A stretch of 64,000 nt of DNA from Marasmius tenuissimus (taxonomy: Eukaryota; Basidiomycota; Agaricomycetes; Agaricales; Marasmiaceae): positions 1,054,001 to 1,118,000 of the forward strand of contig JAQOTA010000060.1 of the NCBI GenBank assembly GCA_029532415.1, read 5' to 3'. Positions 48,870 to 59,773 of the stretch are shown here, in pieces. Positions within the stretch are counted from its first letter, which is position 1. Every line of letters begins with the position of its first letter. The position numbers were made by a program, and so were the translations under genes. The notes beneath the pieces were generated by a model. That model was given only the letters and a program-made list of their open reading frames with translations, had not been told where the DNA came from and ran no database searches.

Positions 48870-49421
48870 TCAGAGTATGCGTATGGTCGATTTGAACGTT
48901 GATTGTTTTGTCTCCTTTTTACGGGCCTGAGCAAGATCAGTTTCAGAGAAATCCAGGATCCTAGTCCAACCTGATAGGCTAGCCGTCCTGTACTTCGTGA
49001 AGTCCCAGATTGAAGTTTCAGTGCCGGTTCGAACACGGCGACCCAAGGGGTAAGCAAGCTGAGAGCACTGGTCGCGTTTGTCAATGACCACCTTCGAATA
49101 GAGGGAGACAAGACACGCACAGGGCCATGATCACCTTCGCCAACTGCTCAAAATCGTCAACAGTTGTATTATGAGGCAACAGGGAGAGAATGATGGGGTT
49201 TCATCCCATAATTCCTCGCCATCCTGATTTCAGTGAGATGTCTTCCATGCTGCCCCAAAGGCTGCAGATTTGTCGTGGAAATAGCGCGACGGGACCTTGT
49301 AGATGTTGCTCTCAACCTACGTAGCAGGGTAGCAACTACGACGATCGATATTGAACTGTTAGACGCGGCGCTCACCCGAGATACAAAGTGTTGCCGCACG
49401 TCTTTCACGGAGGACGTCCAT
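48870..49421 (-). pseudogene. Broken BTB/POZ gene copy
   Basis: A DNA-level copy of BTB gene A (6954-7895), including intron 1. On the minus strand from ATG at 49421 it lacks the end of exon 1 (the TIVFR codons). It then reads VESNIYKVPSRYFHDKSAAF, nearly identical to copy A. At 49230-49232 a TGA replaces the Gly codon (GGA) of copy A just after the phrase KISH. One base is also missing a few codons later, so the frame shifts before NPIILS. The remainder matches exon 2 (DDFEQLAKVIMAL) and scraps of exon 3 (TRILDFSETD), ending near 48870. It cannot make a full protein. It lies next to intact copies B and C. Confidence 0.8.
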
Positions 49422-49815
49422 TATAGCGAGGGTGCGTATTGGTGGAAGCTTCCGCGGGCCTGACGCGCAAACCACTATACAAAAGGTAGGTAGTTACACT
49501 GTTGACTACGCAGGCCCTAACTATGGAGCTCCCAGGACGGTAGAAGCTCGTAAGCTGCTACAGCATGCTTACAATTGGCTGGAAAAATGTATTGGTGCAA
49601 CGGATAGTCACTAGTCAAGTCTGATGAAGTACTGTATCGAGGTGAAAGTCAATTCGAAAAAGATCTGAGCCCAACCTAGTATGAATATCTTGATCGATGG
49701 AAGGATACAATATTGCGCAGAACTGGAGTCATACTGTTCAATCTCGCTAGTGTCCAGCCCCCAACGATTGCAATTGATACAAATGCATGCTCTTGCCACC
49801 ACCCGTCCCTCCTTA
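49422..49815. other. Intergenic spacer between the BTB pseudogene and copy B
   Basis: About 390 bases without coding signal; it should carry the 3' UTR of copy B. Confidence 0.4.
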
Positions 49816-50793
49816 TTATTTGTTGGCACTTGCAGAAGCTATACGCGTCAGCTCGTCCCTAAAATGGTTTTCTACCTCCCCCAACTCGCATCGGTTCCGT
49901 GGGGTGTATCTGTATGAATTGCGGCGGCAACTTGAATAACCGTCGCAGGTCAGCGGGTTTCCACATCTCTCGCATCGCTTCACGACTTCATCTCGCAGGT
50001 AAAGAAATTTCATGACCGTGTCAAAACCCAGAGTTGTAAGATCGTCTGTTGAAGGTAGTTCAGGCGCGTTGACCAGCCCCCGCAATCCGATCGAGACCCA
50101 TTTACTGACAAGGTACTGGCGTCCCATTCTGACACTCGTCATCGAGCCCCATGTCTGCAGTTCCGACACGCGTGTAACGGCGAGCTCTCTCGCTTCCACG
50201 AAATCAACGCGATTCCAACAGAAGTCGAGAATCGCAGTCCACTGCGTCAAGTTCCCCTCTTTACTATCTTTCAAGGACCTCATCGCCAGCTCCCGTATGT
50301 CGGAAAACTCCCAGGCCGTAGATAGCTTGAGAACTGATAGCCATTGATGCAATGTGTAATTCGTTGGGGTCGCAAGGTCTAAAGTTCTAGCATTGCATTG
50401 AAGGCAGTATGGTTTGACGACTATCAGAGGCTCGATCCACCCAAGCCAGAAATTATTTTACTCACAGCGCCAGGATGATCTTTACAAGATGTTCGAAATC
50501 ATCTGCGGTTGTATCGTGAGGCAATGGCGAGAGGGTGATGGGATTCTCGTCTGATGCTCCCTCCCCAAGCCCCTCTTGATGAGAATGTCCAACAGATACT
50601 ATCTTCGATGCTGCTCCGAAAGCTTCCGATTTATCGTGAAAGTAGCGTGAAGGGACCTTAAAGATGGCATTATCGACCTGAGACATTTCATTGTCGAGAG
50701 GAGAGATCAAAGACAGGTAGCCCTCACCTGAAAAACAACAGTATCGAGGTAAAACTTCCCATGTCGGACCGCGTCTTCGACCTTGCTGCTCAT
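49816..50793 (-). CDS. BTB/POZ domain protein (copy B)
   Basis: Three-exon gene with the same structure as copy A. Exon 1 is MSSKVEDAVRHGKFYLDTVVFQ (ATG at 50793). Exon 2 runs VDNAIFKVPSRYFHDKSEAF through DDFEHLVKIILAL. Exon 3 contains LHQWLSVLKLSTAWEFSDIR, ILDFCWNRVDF and MGRQYLVSKWVS, and the C-terminal CERCGNPLTCDGYSSC followed by NRCEL. The Cys cluster of copy A is thus kept. Insertions relative to A (GHSHQEGLGEGASDENP) show divergence. Role as for copy A: an interaction module of unknown partner. The gene sits 119 bases downstream of copy C in tandem. Confidence 0.85.
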
Positions 50794-50912
50794 TGCTATC
50801 AAGGTCTTGAGGCAGAATGCGTGTGAGACTGCCACTGACACAGTGTGCGAGTGTCAGTGTAGGTCTATTAATAATATCCGGGACATGCAGTATTATTTGG
50901 TACCGGACGAAG

Positions 50913-51789
50913 TTACAGGTCGTAACGATGAGTGGCAATCTCCTCCTCGAATTTTTCCCTCGTGTTTCTTTCCGTATAGTAGTGCCGACGGGAGCTATGG
51001 CGGACCCTGTATCCCTCATATGCCATATACAACATTGTCGCGACCGTGTCCACCCCCAGAACCTTCAGCTCTTCCAATGGCGGTAAATTGTAACTATTGA
51101 CCAGTTCTGTCAATCCCTGGATGATCCATGTTTCACATCGATATCTGCGCCCCATGAGTACTTTGCTCAGTGAGCTAGTATCACCATAAGCAGATATACG
51201 TTCAATGGTTAGATGGCGGAGATCTTTGAACTGATCGCGTCCATGGCAAAAGTCCAATAATGCAACCCATTGATCTTTTCCAAGGTCGCTCTGCTGCAAT
51301 TCTGTTATACGGCTCATCGCGAGCTCACGGATCTCGGAGAAGCACCATGCTGTCGAGAGCTTCAGAACAGAGAGCCATTGCAACAAAGATAAATCAGTGG
51401 GGGTGGGTAAGGCGATCGTCCTAGAACGTCGTCCGTGAATGAGTGGGGTGGATTCCGAGGATGGGTCACAAAAGCTTACAGTGCGACCACGATTTTCACG
51501 AAGCATCGGAAGTCACCTGCGGTGCAGTCGTGTGGTAGCGGCGAAAGCTTCACAGGGTCCGTATCGGAAAATCCTTCGCCGCCATGGGTACCATTAGTCG
51601 CCGCAGATATCTGAGCTCCCCCAGCAAACACTTCTGATTTCTCATGGAAGTATCGGCGTGGAACTTTGAAGATTATCTCGTCGACCTGTTATTTCAGTCA
51701 GTGAGTGGCTGGCAACAGTATGAGACGGAGCTTTTCACCTGAAAGACAATCGTGTCAAGATATAACACATCGTCGTGCTGAGGAGCCAT
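50913..51789 (-). CDS. BTB/POZ domain protein (copy C)
   Basis: Three-exon gene. Exon 1 is the short MAPQHDDVLYLDTIVFQ (ATG at 51789). Exon 2 reads VDEIIFKVPRRYFHEKSEVF through GDFRCFVKIVVAL. Exon 3 contains LLQWLSVLKLSTAWCFSEIR, ALLDFCHGRDQF and MGRRYRCETWIIQGLTELVN. Unlike copies A and B its tail is YEGYRVRHSSRRHYYTERN and ends EEEIATHRYDL, with no CxxC. The Cys cluster was therefore lost or never gained. The first exon is also shorter by a few residues than in A and B. Function unknown beyond the BTB fold. Confidence 0.82.
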
Positions 51790-52010
51790 TGCGAGTCAGA
51801 AAAGAGCTTGAGAAGGGCGTATCGAACACGAGGGGAGTAAATCATTTCGATACTTATATAGAGCAAGCGAACGGCGACTCGCGCAGCACAGTGACGTGAA
51901 ACGACCGCCTTTCAGATTCCATTGACAAATTAGACCAATCTACTTCTCGAGTGATCCATAGCAGGTACTGGATTGTCCCTACAAGATACAAAAGCGCAAA
52001 GCAGCTCGTC

Positions 52011-53296
52011 CTAATCGCAATAAAGGCCGCCGTTGCAGGAAACCTATTGTTAGCCAGATTAAGTACACGAGACGGGATACACTTAGAATGTTGGCAACGT
52101 ACGCTTTGCCCTGAAAGGATGAACATGATCAAAATGCGGCGATAGCGAATGACGGGGAGCTTACCGGTCATAAAACTCGCTTTTTTCGAGACCAGGTATG
52201 AGACCAGATCAGCAATATCTTGGGGAGTTCCATTGCGTTTGACAGATGAATTTTGAGCCATCTGATTACAGAACGTTCAGAAGCCGCTTCGTTGAGCACT
52301 ACAACAATACTTACTTGTTTCATAAATGCTTCTGCAGTCACCCCAGAGGACTTTGCGTAGGCGGAAGAGAGATAGTCCACTATCGATTAGGGTCAGTTTC
52401 AGTGCAGTTGCCGAGAAAGGTTAACCTACTCATAGAGGTCTCAATGACCCCAGGAGCATACGCATTGACCGTGATCCCATGAGGCCCGAATTCCTTGGCT
52501 GCACAGAGAATGGGTTTTTCGCATCAAAATGCTTGTATACGCGTACCAGCGGACTGAGTGATCCCTCGTACGGCGAACTTTGTCCCCGCGTACGCAGCAA
52601 GTTCCGGGCCACCTAATAGCAGAACATCGGTTCAAGAGTCGGAACGATAGGGTTTGCCTCACCAAACTTGGCGGCTACTGACGCGGCACCAACGATCCTT
52701 CCTCCCCGTCCTTGAGCGATCATTTGCTTTCCCGCATGCTTGTAGCACAAGAATGTTCCCCTGACGTTGACCGCAAATATTTGATCCCAATCTTCGACCG
52801 TGGCTGCAACGAGGTTGGAGCATCACATAAGGATTCGTACGACAAGGGTTTTCGTCGATACTGACTGTCGATGATCGGACCCATTTTTGCGATGCCTGCA
52901 TTAGCTATCATCTGGAAGAAAAGTTGATCAGTGAAGACTACGCGAAGATCATGATAACCCACAGCATCGAGACTCTTATGTTCCTTCACAACATTCTCAA
53001 TCATCGTCTTCACCTCGGCTTCGATAGAGACATCAGCTATGTGCACGGAGCTTGAGCGACCTAAGGCTCTGATCTCTTCGCTGAGAGCCGTGACGCGATC
53101 GCGATTGTGCTCAATATCATTCACGGCAACATCAAACCCGTCTTTGGCAAGTTGAATCGCAATGGCCGCGCCTATTCCCTGGCCTGTAAGTTGGGGGGAT
53201 TGAGCACGGCTAAAATCAGCGAAGAGAATCTCTCTGCGACGCACCTGCACCTGTAACCAATGCAACCCCCAAGTCGTATTTTGACTCTTCAGACAT
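52011..53296 (-). CDS. Short-chain dehydrogenase/reductase (classical SDR)
   Basis: NAD(P)-dependent oxidoreductase assembled from about eight small exons. The start MSEESKYDLGVALVTGAG (ATG at 53296) is split from QGIGAAIAIQLAKDGFDVAV, completing TGAGxGxG. The NAG motif reads IANAGIAKMGPIID. Next come EDWDQIFAVNVRGTFLCYKH and GRGGRIVGAASVAAKFG (catalytic Ser region), and AAYAGTKFAVRGITQSA gives the YxxxK active site. The last pieces are FGPHGITVNAYAPGVIETSM and, after a 58-base intron, TGQSVSCNGGLYCD with TAG at 52011-52013, the canonical SDR ending. Diacetyl/acetoin reductase-like proteins share this pattern, but the substrate is not determined. It lies 221 bases upstream of BTB copy C. Confidence 0.88.
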
Positions 53297-54198
53297 AATG
53301 ATACTGTATCACAGAGATAAAAGGTGGGAACACCCCAGATGGCAGTCGTCGCCTTATGAGGCCTATCAGCGACTTGTGACCTCCATCGCCTTCGGTGTTT
53401 TGAATGGATGATTCAATTATCGATTGTGTGCTGACTGGGATGACCTGGGAAACAACAAGCCAGCATTGAGATTTGAGACGAGGGTGTCAGGGTGTGGAAC
53501 AAATTTGGGGCGATTGCCCGTGGTTCCTGAACGAGTATGAATACGCGTGGGAAAGCAACGCGAAACTGCTTGCACTGGGTGCAAGGACCCGTAAGTTCCG
53601 GGAGAAATGTAGAATTGACGTGAAAACTTATGTGGGGAGAATTTACCGTGATTCTCGTGGCCCATGCAAGAGATATTTGAACTAAATTTGGCCCATATGT
53701 GAGAGAGATTTGATAGAAAATCCAAACCAGGCCTTTCTATCCCATTTCTGTCCATTTTTGGTATCAAATAACTCTTCCCTTTGTTCCGCCACTTATGCTA
53801 ACATCTCCCCGCATAAAGTTCAGCATCAGTCTCGCATATCTCTAAAAACTCATGTGATCCTGCACCCAGTGTTGGCCACATAACCAGCGGATGGCTTCTT
53901 GACATCCTGTTCACCATTTTCTCTTACTCAAAGTCACCAGAATACTTTGCGTCAGCGAGCAGAGCTCAGTTGCATCCCCCAAGGTGGTGATACCAGATAT
54001 TCTTCCATTTCTCACACGACAAGCAAATCAATGCGCGCGAGAAGCATCAGGAATACTTGCGAACAAAGGGCTCTTTTGACTAATCTCCGGTAATGAAATA
54101 CCCTGTATAACGATACTATTACTGTACACGGAACTTTACTAATTACACCTGTAGATACGAATACGACCAAAAAAAGATAGGATGAACAGGGATGAACA
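53297..54198. other. Intergenic, no supported gene
   Basis: 900 bases with short frames only; no family resemblance. Confidence 0.45.
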
Positions 54199-56077
54199 CT
54201 ACAAAACTAAGATATTTCCCGCCCTTGAAGTTGTTACATTAACCCAACCCGCCGTTGTTCCTTCATTTTGAGAAGGAACGCTCCCGCGTAAAATCTCACC
54301 ACGAGAGTCGTTAATGGATTCTACGTCTTGAGCCACAGCGCCAATCCGCTGCATATTAAGATAGGGAGAGTTGCCATCTAATGATGTTAAAGCAAAACTA
54401 CCTTGATACTGAGGAGGAAGGATGATGTGGCACGGATTTTCGGTTGTGGTAGATTTCACCTGGAGGATAGGATTGGAGGGTGCAGAGGGGAAAGTAAGAT
54501 TCAACGCCGTGTTTGGGGCTGACACTTCAATATCGTATTTTCCGCCCTTATCCACCTGGGATACAAGTGAGATGGTTGCGTTGATTGACCTGGTATAAAC
54601 ACGTTGAGAAATTGATCATCGACAAGGCTTGATGCGCTCACGAGTCTGTATTTTCCAAGTCGACTGAAGTGAATGTCACATCATTGTTTTCCAAGACGAT
54701 ATTCACATCAATCGGGGAATGGGAAGTCGTTATCGACAGGTATTCAGAGGCCTTTATCGAGCCCTTGACGGGTCCATGGGAAGTTTCAATGATGACTACG
54801 TTGGCTTTTAGGTCCTAGAGAAGAATGCGCTAAGTACCGTTCGCAAGAAACAGGATGCGATCACCACCGTACCGCAATTACTGGTCGCCCCCTGGATTTT
54901 AGAGATACCGAGTCCATGGGCATGTCGATGTTCAAGTTTTGGGAGAACTTGGGCAGGTCTGTTTCCAGATCATACATGAAACCTGAACGAAGGACTGGGA
55001 GCAAAAGAGTAATATCAAAGTCAAGTGATTCGTTGGCAATAGTGAAATTGTCTGTCTGGAGGAATCAGTCAGTCAAAGCAAGTTTGAGATAGTCAACCTT
55101 CAAACGCCTACAAAGATACCGACGCCCACGACGCCAGGTAGTTTTTCCATCAGGCAAACTGAAACTGAATCCAACGAGTGTTGTTCAGCATGTTGTGCTG
55201 TGATGAATACTTGAGGGGGTGCGTGAGGGATGGAATGTTGAAGGACTTGAAGCCTGCCAGAGGAGTTGGGTATACGGGTGAGGAGAAAGAGTGAATAGGC
55301 GTCCAAAGGTAGATGGAGTGTAGTACTTGAGGAATTAAAAGGAATGGGTTCCTTGGGGTGACGGGCAATCGGTGTCCACGAGGCATTTGTGGTACAATAA
55401 CGTTTGAGGGTAGCGACGTCCTTTGCTATTTCAGAAACATCGCTGGGCTGGTGCTGCCTCAGACACGCTGGGACAGAGAGAAGAACATTTGACTGACCTT
55501 CCTGATTGGACCATGATCGTGAGGTGGGGGTGGACCATGGTGGCCCCCGAAGTGCGGGTGGGACTGCTGTAATCAGAAAAAGATGAGTCAGTACACCTAG
55601 GATGCAGGCCAAGCGTGACTGCAAATCAAAGGACTGACAGAAGACGGGAAATATCGTCGTATATGATGCTGGAACAATATTGAGCAGGGTACTTGTGAGT
55701 GAATCGCCGTAGTTACGCACCCCCCATCCTTCCAACAGCACGAAGCGCCAGGCCATGACGAAGAGGAGGAAAACAAGTGCTACAGCTGAAGCATGCTTTG
55801 CCCACCGTTTACGACGACGTTTTCGTATTGGCTGCTGATATTCGTGGGTTCCGTGTGCTTCAAGGTCGCGACCTTCCTGACCAGTGCTATGAGAGGAGGA
55901 CGCAGTTGTCGTTTGCTGCGGTCTCGGTGCCGGAGTAGCCGGTCTGGAATAGGGAGGAGGTGAATCTGGCCTGGCTGGTTCGGTTGCCGCCGATTCTGAC
56001 TGAGGACTGAGTGTACCGGACTGCGAGAGAACAGGTTTAGAAGTGGAAGCGTGCTCAGAATCGTCAAAGATGATCAT
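54199..56077 (-). CDS. Single-pass membrane protein, paralogue of the gene at 8-10 kb
   Basis: Starts MIIFDDSEHASTSKPVLSQS (ATG at 56077). The cytosolic head is Pro/Ser-rich (PDSPPPYSRPATPAPRPQQ) with basic RKRRRKRWAKH. It precedes one membrane span, SAVALVFLLFVMAWRFVLL (near residues 95-115). The extracytoplasmic part, over several exons, is beta-rich (APNTALNLTFPSAPSNPILQ; HIILPPQYQGSFALTSLDG) and ends TAGWVNVTTSRAGNILVL. The plan and the last exon match the gene at 7987-9812, so the two are paralogues; DUF7330 is a possible family name. The exon structure between 54600 and 55100 is approximate. It shares a 165-base divergent promoter with KRI1. Function unknown. Confidence 0.65.
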
Positions 56078-56242
56078 GGTAAAAGATAAAGCTGCGGACC
56101 CCTGGTCAACGCGCGAGCAAGGTTACGATAGGTTACAATTCACTTTTTGCCGGCCTCTAGACAGCCTCCGGCAGATACATTTTTGCCGCACGTGGTGGGT
56201 GCTCGCCTATTCAGTTTTTTCTCTCCATCTCTCGACTTCGAT
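56078..56242. promoter_or_regulatory. Compact divergent promoter (membrane protein / KRI1)
   Basis: Only 165 bases separate the ATGs of two divergently transcribed genes. No clear TATA box on either strand. Both must share this short control region. Confidence 0.6.
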
Positions 56243-58753
56243 ATGTTTTCCGATTCAGATTCAGAAGGAGGAGGCGACAACTTTCAGCTCACAATCAATG
56301 ATCACTATGCCAAAGCTTTTGAATACAAGAAAGAACGAGAAGAACTCGAAAAACGCACGTGCAATCGGTCACTCCAGGTATCCGAGAGTTCTGAATGTTT
56401 GTTTTACAGTGAAGGAGAAGTATGGATCGGATGCCGAAGAGGATGGCGACGAAGAGAGTGATGAGGAGTCAGACGAGTCTGAAGATGAAGACGGAGAAGA
56501 GCTTACGCCTGCCGTGGACGCCGCAATTTTGCGAACTCTTGCCCGAATCAAGCGTAAGGATCCAGAGATTTACAACTCAAAGTCAGGGATCTTTGAAGGT
56601 ATGGGATCTACAGGAGGACGCGAAATCTATCTCATATCTCATACAGAGGAACAGACAAAGGTTGCACCATTGCCGACGAAACCCAAGCAGGCAAAGGATA
56701 AAGTGCGTTTTGTGAGCGCCGTTACATATCCCAAACTCATTTTCTGCTTGCTAGTCGAAGCCTGTAACCATTCGTCAAGTCGCTCTGGAAGCAGCTCTCG
56801 ACGCTGGCTCTCGGAGTCCTTCGCCTGAGCCGCGTCCATTCACACACGCTGAAGAACAGCAACTCCTGCGAGACGAAACTATCGCTGCATTCCACGGAGA
56901 CGATGGCGAAGACGAGGGTGATGACTTTCTTGTACCACGAGAAAAGACTAAAGACGAACAAGAGCAAGAGGAAGAAGAGTATCGTACTTTCTTGGAGCGG
57001 AACGTTGGCACAGATTTGAAGGATCTGGTCACCGTGGATCCCAACACAATCTCTTGGGACGCGAAAGGAGATGCGACCACATCCAAAACAGTGGGAGATG
57101 AAGGCAAGAAGAAGAAGAAGAAATCAAAGGATGTGAACAACGATAAAAAGCAATCGAAGGAGGAGGCTGACCAGGATTTCCTCATGAAGTAAGTTCAGTC
57201 GAACCCTCAGTGTTGTTATTCTGACCTGGTACTCGGCTAGTTACATCATGAATCGAGGGTGGATAGACAAGACATCGAATCGCGTCCCGACCTACAAGGA
57301 GATAACTTCATCGAGGAAGGCAAAGGGGAAAGCCAAAGCTCAGGAAGATGAGGAAGGCGTAGAGGCGCATCAGTCGGACGTGGATATGGAGGACGACGCC
57401 CTCCCAACCAATGACCCTGATGTGAATAGCGACGACTTTGACGAGATTGTCGACCGATTCGAGAGTTCTTACAACTTCCGATTCGAAGAACCGTACGTGG
57501 TGTGGACGTCTGCAAGACATGCCCTTGCTCACTCATCGTAACATTGTAGGGACGCAGATGTCATCAAACAATACCCTCGCCAAATAGAGTCGACCGTCAG
57601 ACGAGAGGATTCCACGCGAAAAGAAGCACGCAAGAGGAAAGCAGCAAGAAAAGAGGAGGAGATGCAGAAACGGCGAGAAGAAGTCAAACGGATGAAGGCT
57701 CTCAAGATGAAGGGACTCCGAGCTAAGCTCGATAAAATTGAAAAGGAGGGCGGTCGCAGCTTCCCGGACGACCCAGGTTAGGTTTCGTTGGGCAGGCCAA
57801 GTGAAGAGTGCTAATTTTTGTTCACAATTCAGTGCTACAAGAACTGGATTTGGACGGCGACTGGGATCCTGACGCACATGATCGGCAAATGAGTGGCCTG
57901 TATGGTGACGATGCTGAATATGACGAGGACGACAAACCTACCTGGGACGACGACATCGACATCGGAGACATATACGTTTCAGATGACGAGCAGCCCGCCA
58001 AATCATCGAAGAAAGAGAAGAAGAAAAAGAAGAAGAAAAACAAGGAAACCACTAACGAGGGTGGCGTGGACATTGATGATATGGACGCCGACGTGGAGAG
58101 GGTAGAAGACGACGACGAATGGGACGGGACTGAGGAAATGCGGAAACGCAAACTGGATGAATACATGGACGATATATATGGCCTGGAATTCAACGATATG
58201 GTCTGTTTCTTTTCTTCGCGATCGTCTCTCGTTATCCCTACTGAATATTCCCCTGCAGGTCGGAGGGATGCCCACAAGGTTCAGATACGCAAAAGTCAAA
58301 TCAGACAACTTCGCTCTTTCCCCCGTCGAAATCCTTCTTGCGACCGATCAGGAGCTTAACGAGTACATGTCCATAAAGAAATACGCCCCGTATCGAGAAG
58401 GTGGCAAGTGGGATATGAAGCGGAACGAGAGGCTTCAGGAATTGAAGGCTAAGATTGCTCAGCGACGTGGTGACGTTGCCAGTGGTGATCACACCGATGA
58501 AATTCAACGTCCAGCGAAGAAGAGGAAGGGTAAGAAGGAGCGAATGAAGATGAAAATACTTGCGGAACCATCCAACTCTGATGTCACCGGAGAAGGAATG
58601 GAGGTGGAGGATACCGGCTTGTCGACGTCAGCGGTGAAACAGAAACGGCCCGTCGACCAAGATGGAGGGGATCATGAAGAGGAGAAACCCTCAAAGAAGA
58701 AAAGGAATCGGCACAAGAAGGACAAGGAGAGGGCCTCTGTAACAAATTCCTGA
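56243..58753 (+). CDS. KRI1: KRI1 ribosome biogenesis protein
   Basis: Nucleolar protein for 40S assembly. It starts MFSDSDSEGGGDNFQLTIND (ATG at 56243) and continues YAKAFEYKKEREELEK. Long acidic runs follow (EEDGDEESDEESDESEDEDG), then AAILRTLARIKRKDPEIYN. The Kri1 hallmarks are present: SSYNFRFEEP joined over an intron to DADVIKQYPRQIESTVRRED, KEARKRKAARKEEEMQKRRE, and DLDGDWDPDAHDRQM. The C-terminal Kri1 domain reads GGMPTRFRYAKVKSDNFALS, then PVEILLATDQELNEYMSIKK and YAPYREGGKW. Lys-rich tails (KKRKGKKERMKMK; KKKRNRHKKDKER) fit a nucleolar location. About seven introns are implied. The gene looks complete. Confidence 0.92.
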
Positions 58754-58947
58754 GCTACTATCTTCTCTATCTTTTGTTTTCGAGAATTTTCTACAACTTG
58801 CCCAATTCGTCTGACTCCTTCGAAGGTCCCGATCATTACGCCGGGCATACCTCCAATCGTGTTCTGGCCGCACAAATTTGAAATACTTCCGGATTTTACT
58901 ATGTCATAGTAGGTCATCGCTGAACACAGTCTTAGACTCACCTCTGC

Positions 58948-59653
58948 ATGAAAATTATCGTCCATCGAGGCCTCGCTTTCTTACCGACCAGTCCTTCAAA
59001 ATTTCTTCACGCACTAATGCAACCCTGGACACCCTCCTCCTTAACATTCACCCCACCAAAATACCCCTCCCCCCGCCTGCAGACCGTGTTGGAGTTTATC
59101 GATGCCTCAAACGAATGGTCGTCAACTCGCTCCGTAGACCGCGTAATGACTCTTTTTGATGATAGCTTGGAGCACAGAATACTACCAAAGTCATTAGCGC
59201 GTCCGGTGCTCAACAAGAAGCAATACAGAGAGTATCTTGCTGGTTTACTGCGTTGGATAAAGTCACTCAAGGTGCGTCTCCTCAGTAATAGGGAGAAGAA
59301 ACACCTATATCTCACTCTTTTTCTGAGACTTAGATGACCCTGCATGAAGTGATAGAGGGCGAAGATACCGTTGTGATTCACGTACGTGCTGGGTTTCCCG
59401 TGACCTGTGGGATTGACACCGAGCTGATGCGATTGACACCTTCCAGACAAGCACACTAGGCGAAGGACTGAACGGTACTTCATTCGCCGGCGAGGAGATC
59501 ATCACCTTCCACTTCACACAACCCCCCGAAAGCAGAGATATTCCCAAGATATCGTTTGTTAAGGAGTTTGTCGACAGCCAGTCAACATACCAATTTTTCC
59601 TGGAGGAGAGACGCAAGTCACAGCACTTGAGAGAAAATAGTACGCAAGAATAG
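58948..59653 (+). CDS. NTF2/SnoaL-like fold protein
   Basis: Small protein in three exons. It starts MKIIVHRGLAFLPTS (ATG at 58948); a later in-frame ATG near 59011 (MQPWTPSSLTF) is an alternative. The core reads VLEFIDASNEWSSTRSVDRV and MTLFDDSLEHRILPKS, then, after an intron, MTLHEVIEGEDTVVIHTSTL, and after a second, FAGEEIITFHFT. It ends FVDSQSTYQFFLEERRKSQH. The pattern of an N-terminal helix with W and D, central strands and a final hydrophobic strand resembles the SnoaL-like/NTF2-like cone fold. The ligand or enzyme role is unknown. It lies between KRI1 and a convergent gene, 120 bases from the latter's stop. Confidence 0.6.
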
Positions 59654-59773
59654 AGAAACGGAGACATGTGGGGCAAAGTGTACAGCGAGGCTAGTCTGGA
59701 TCTTATATACATGGATAAGTCGTCAAAGAATACACGTCGTAACCCAAGAAAGCGATAAACATGATGTCCGATA

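Noticed and set aside
51854..52261. Longer C-terminal reading of the SDR running to 51854
   Set aside because: A 58-base intron instead gives TGQSVSCNGGLYCD and a stop at 52011-52013, the canonical SDR end; the longer frame looks like intron plus 3' DNA.
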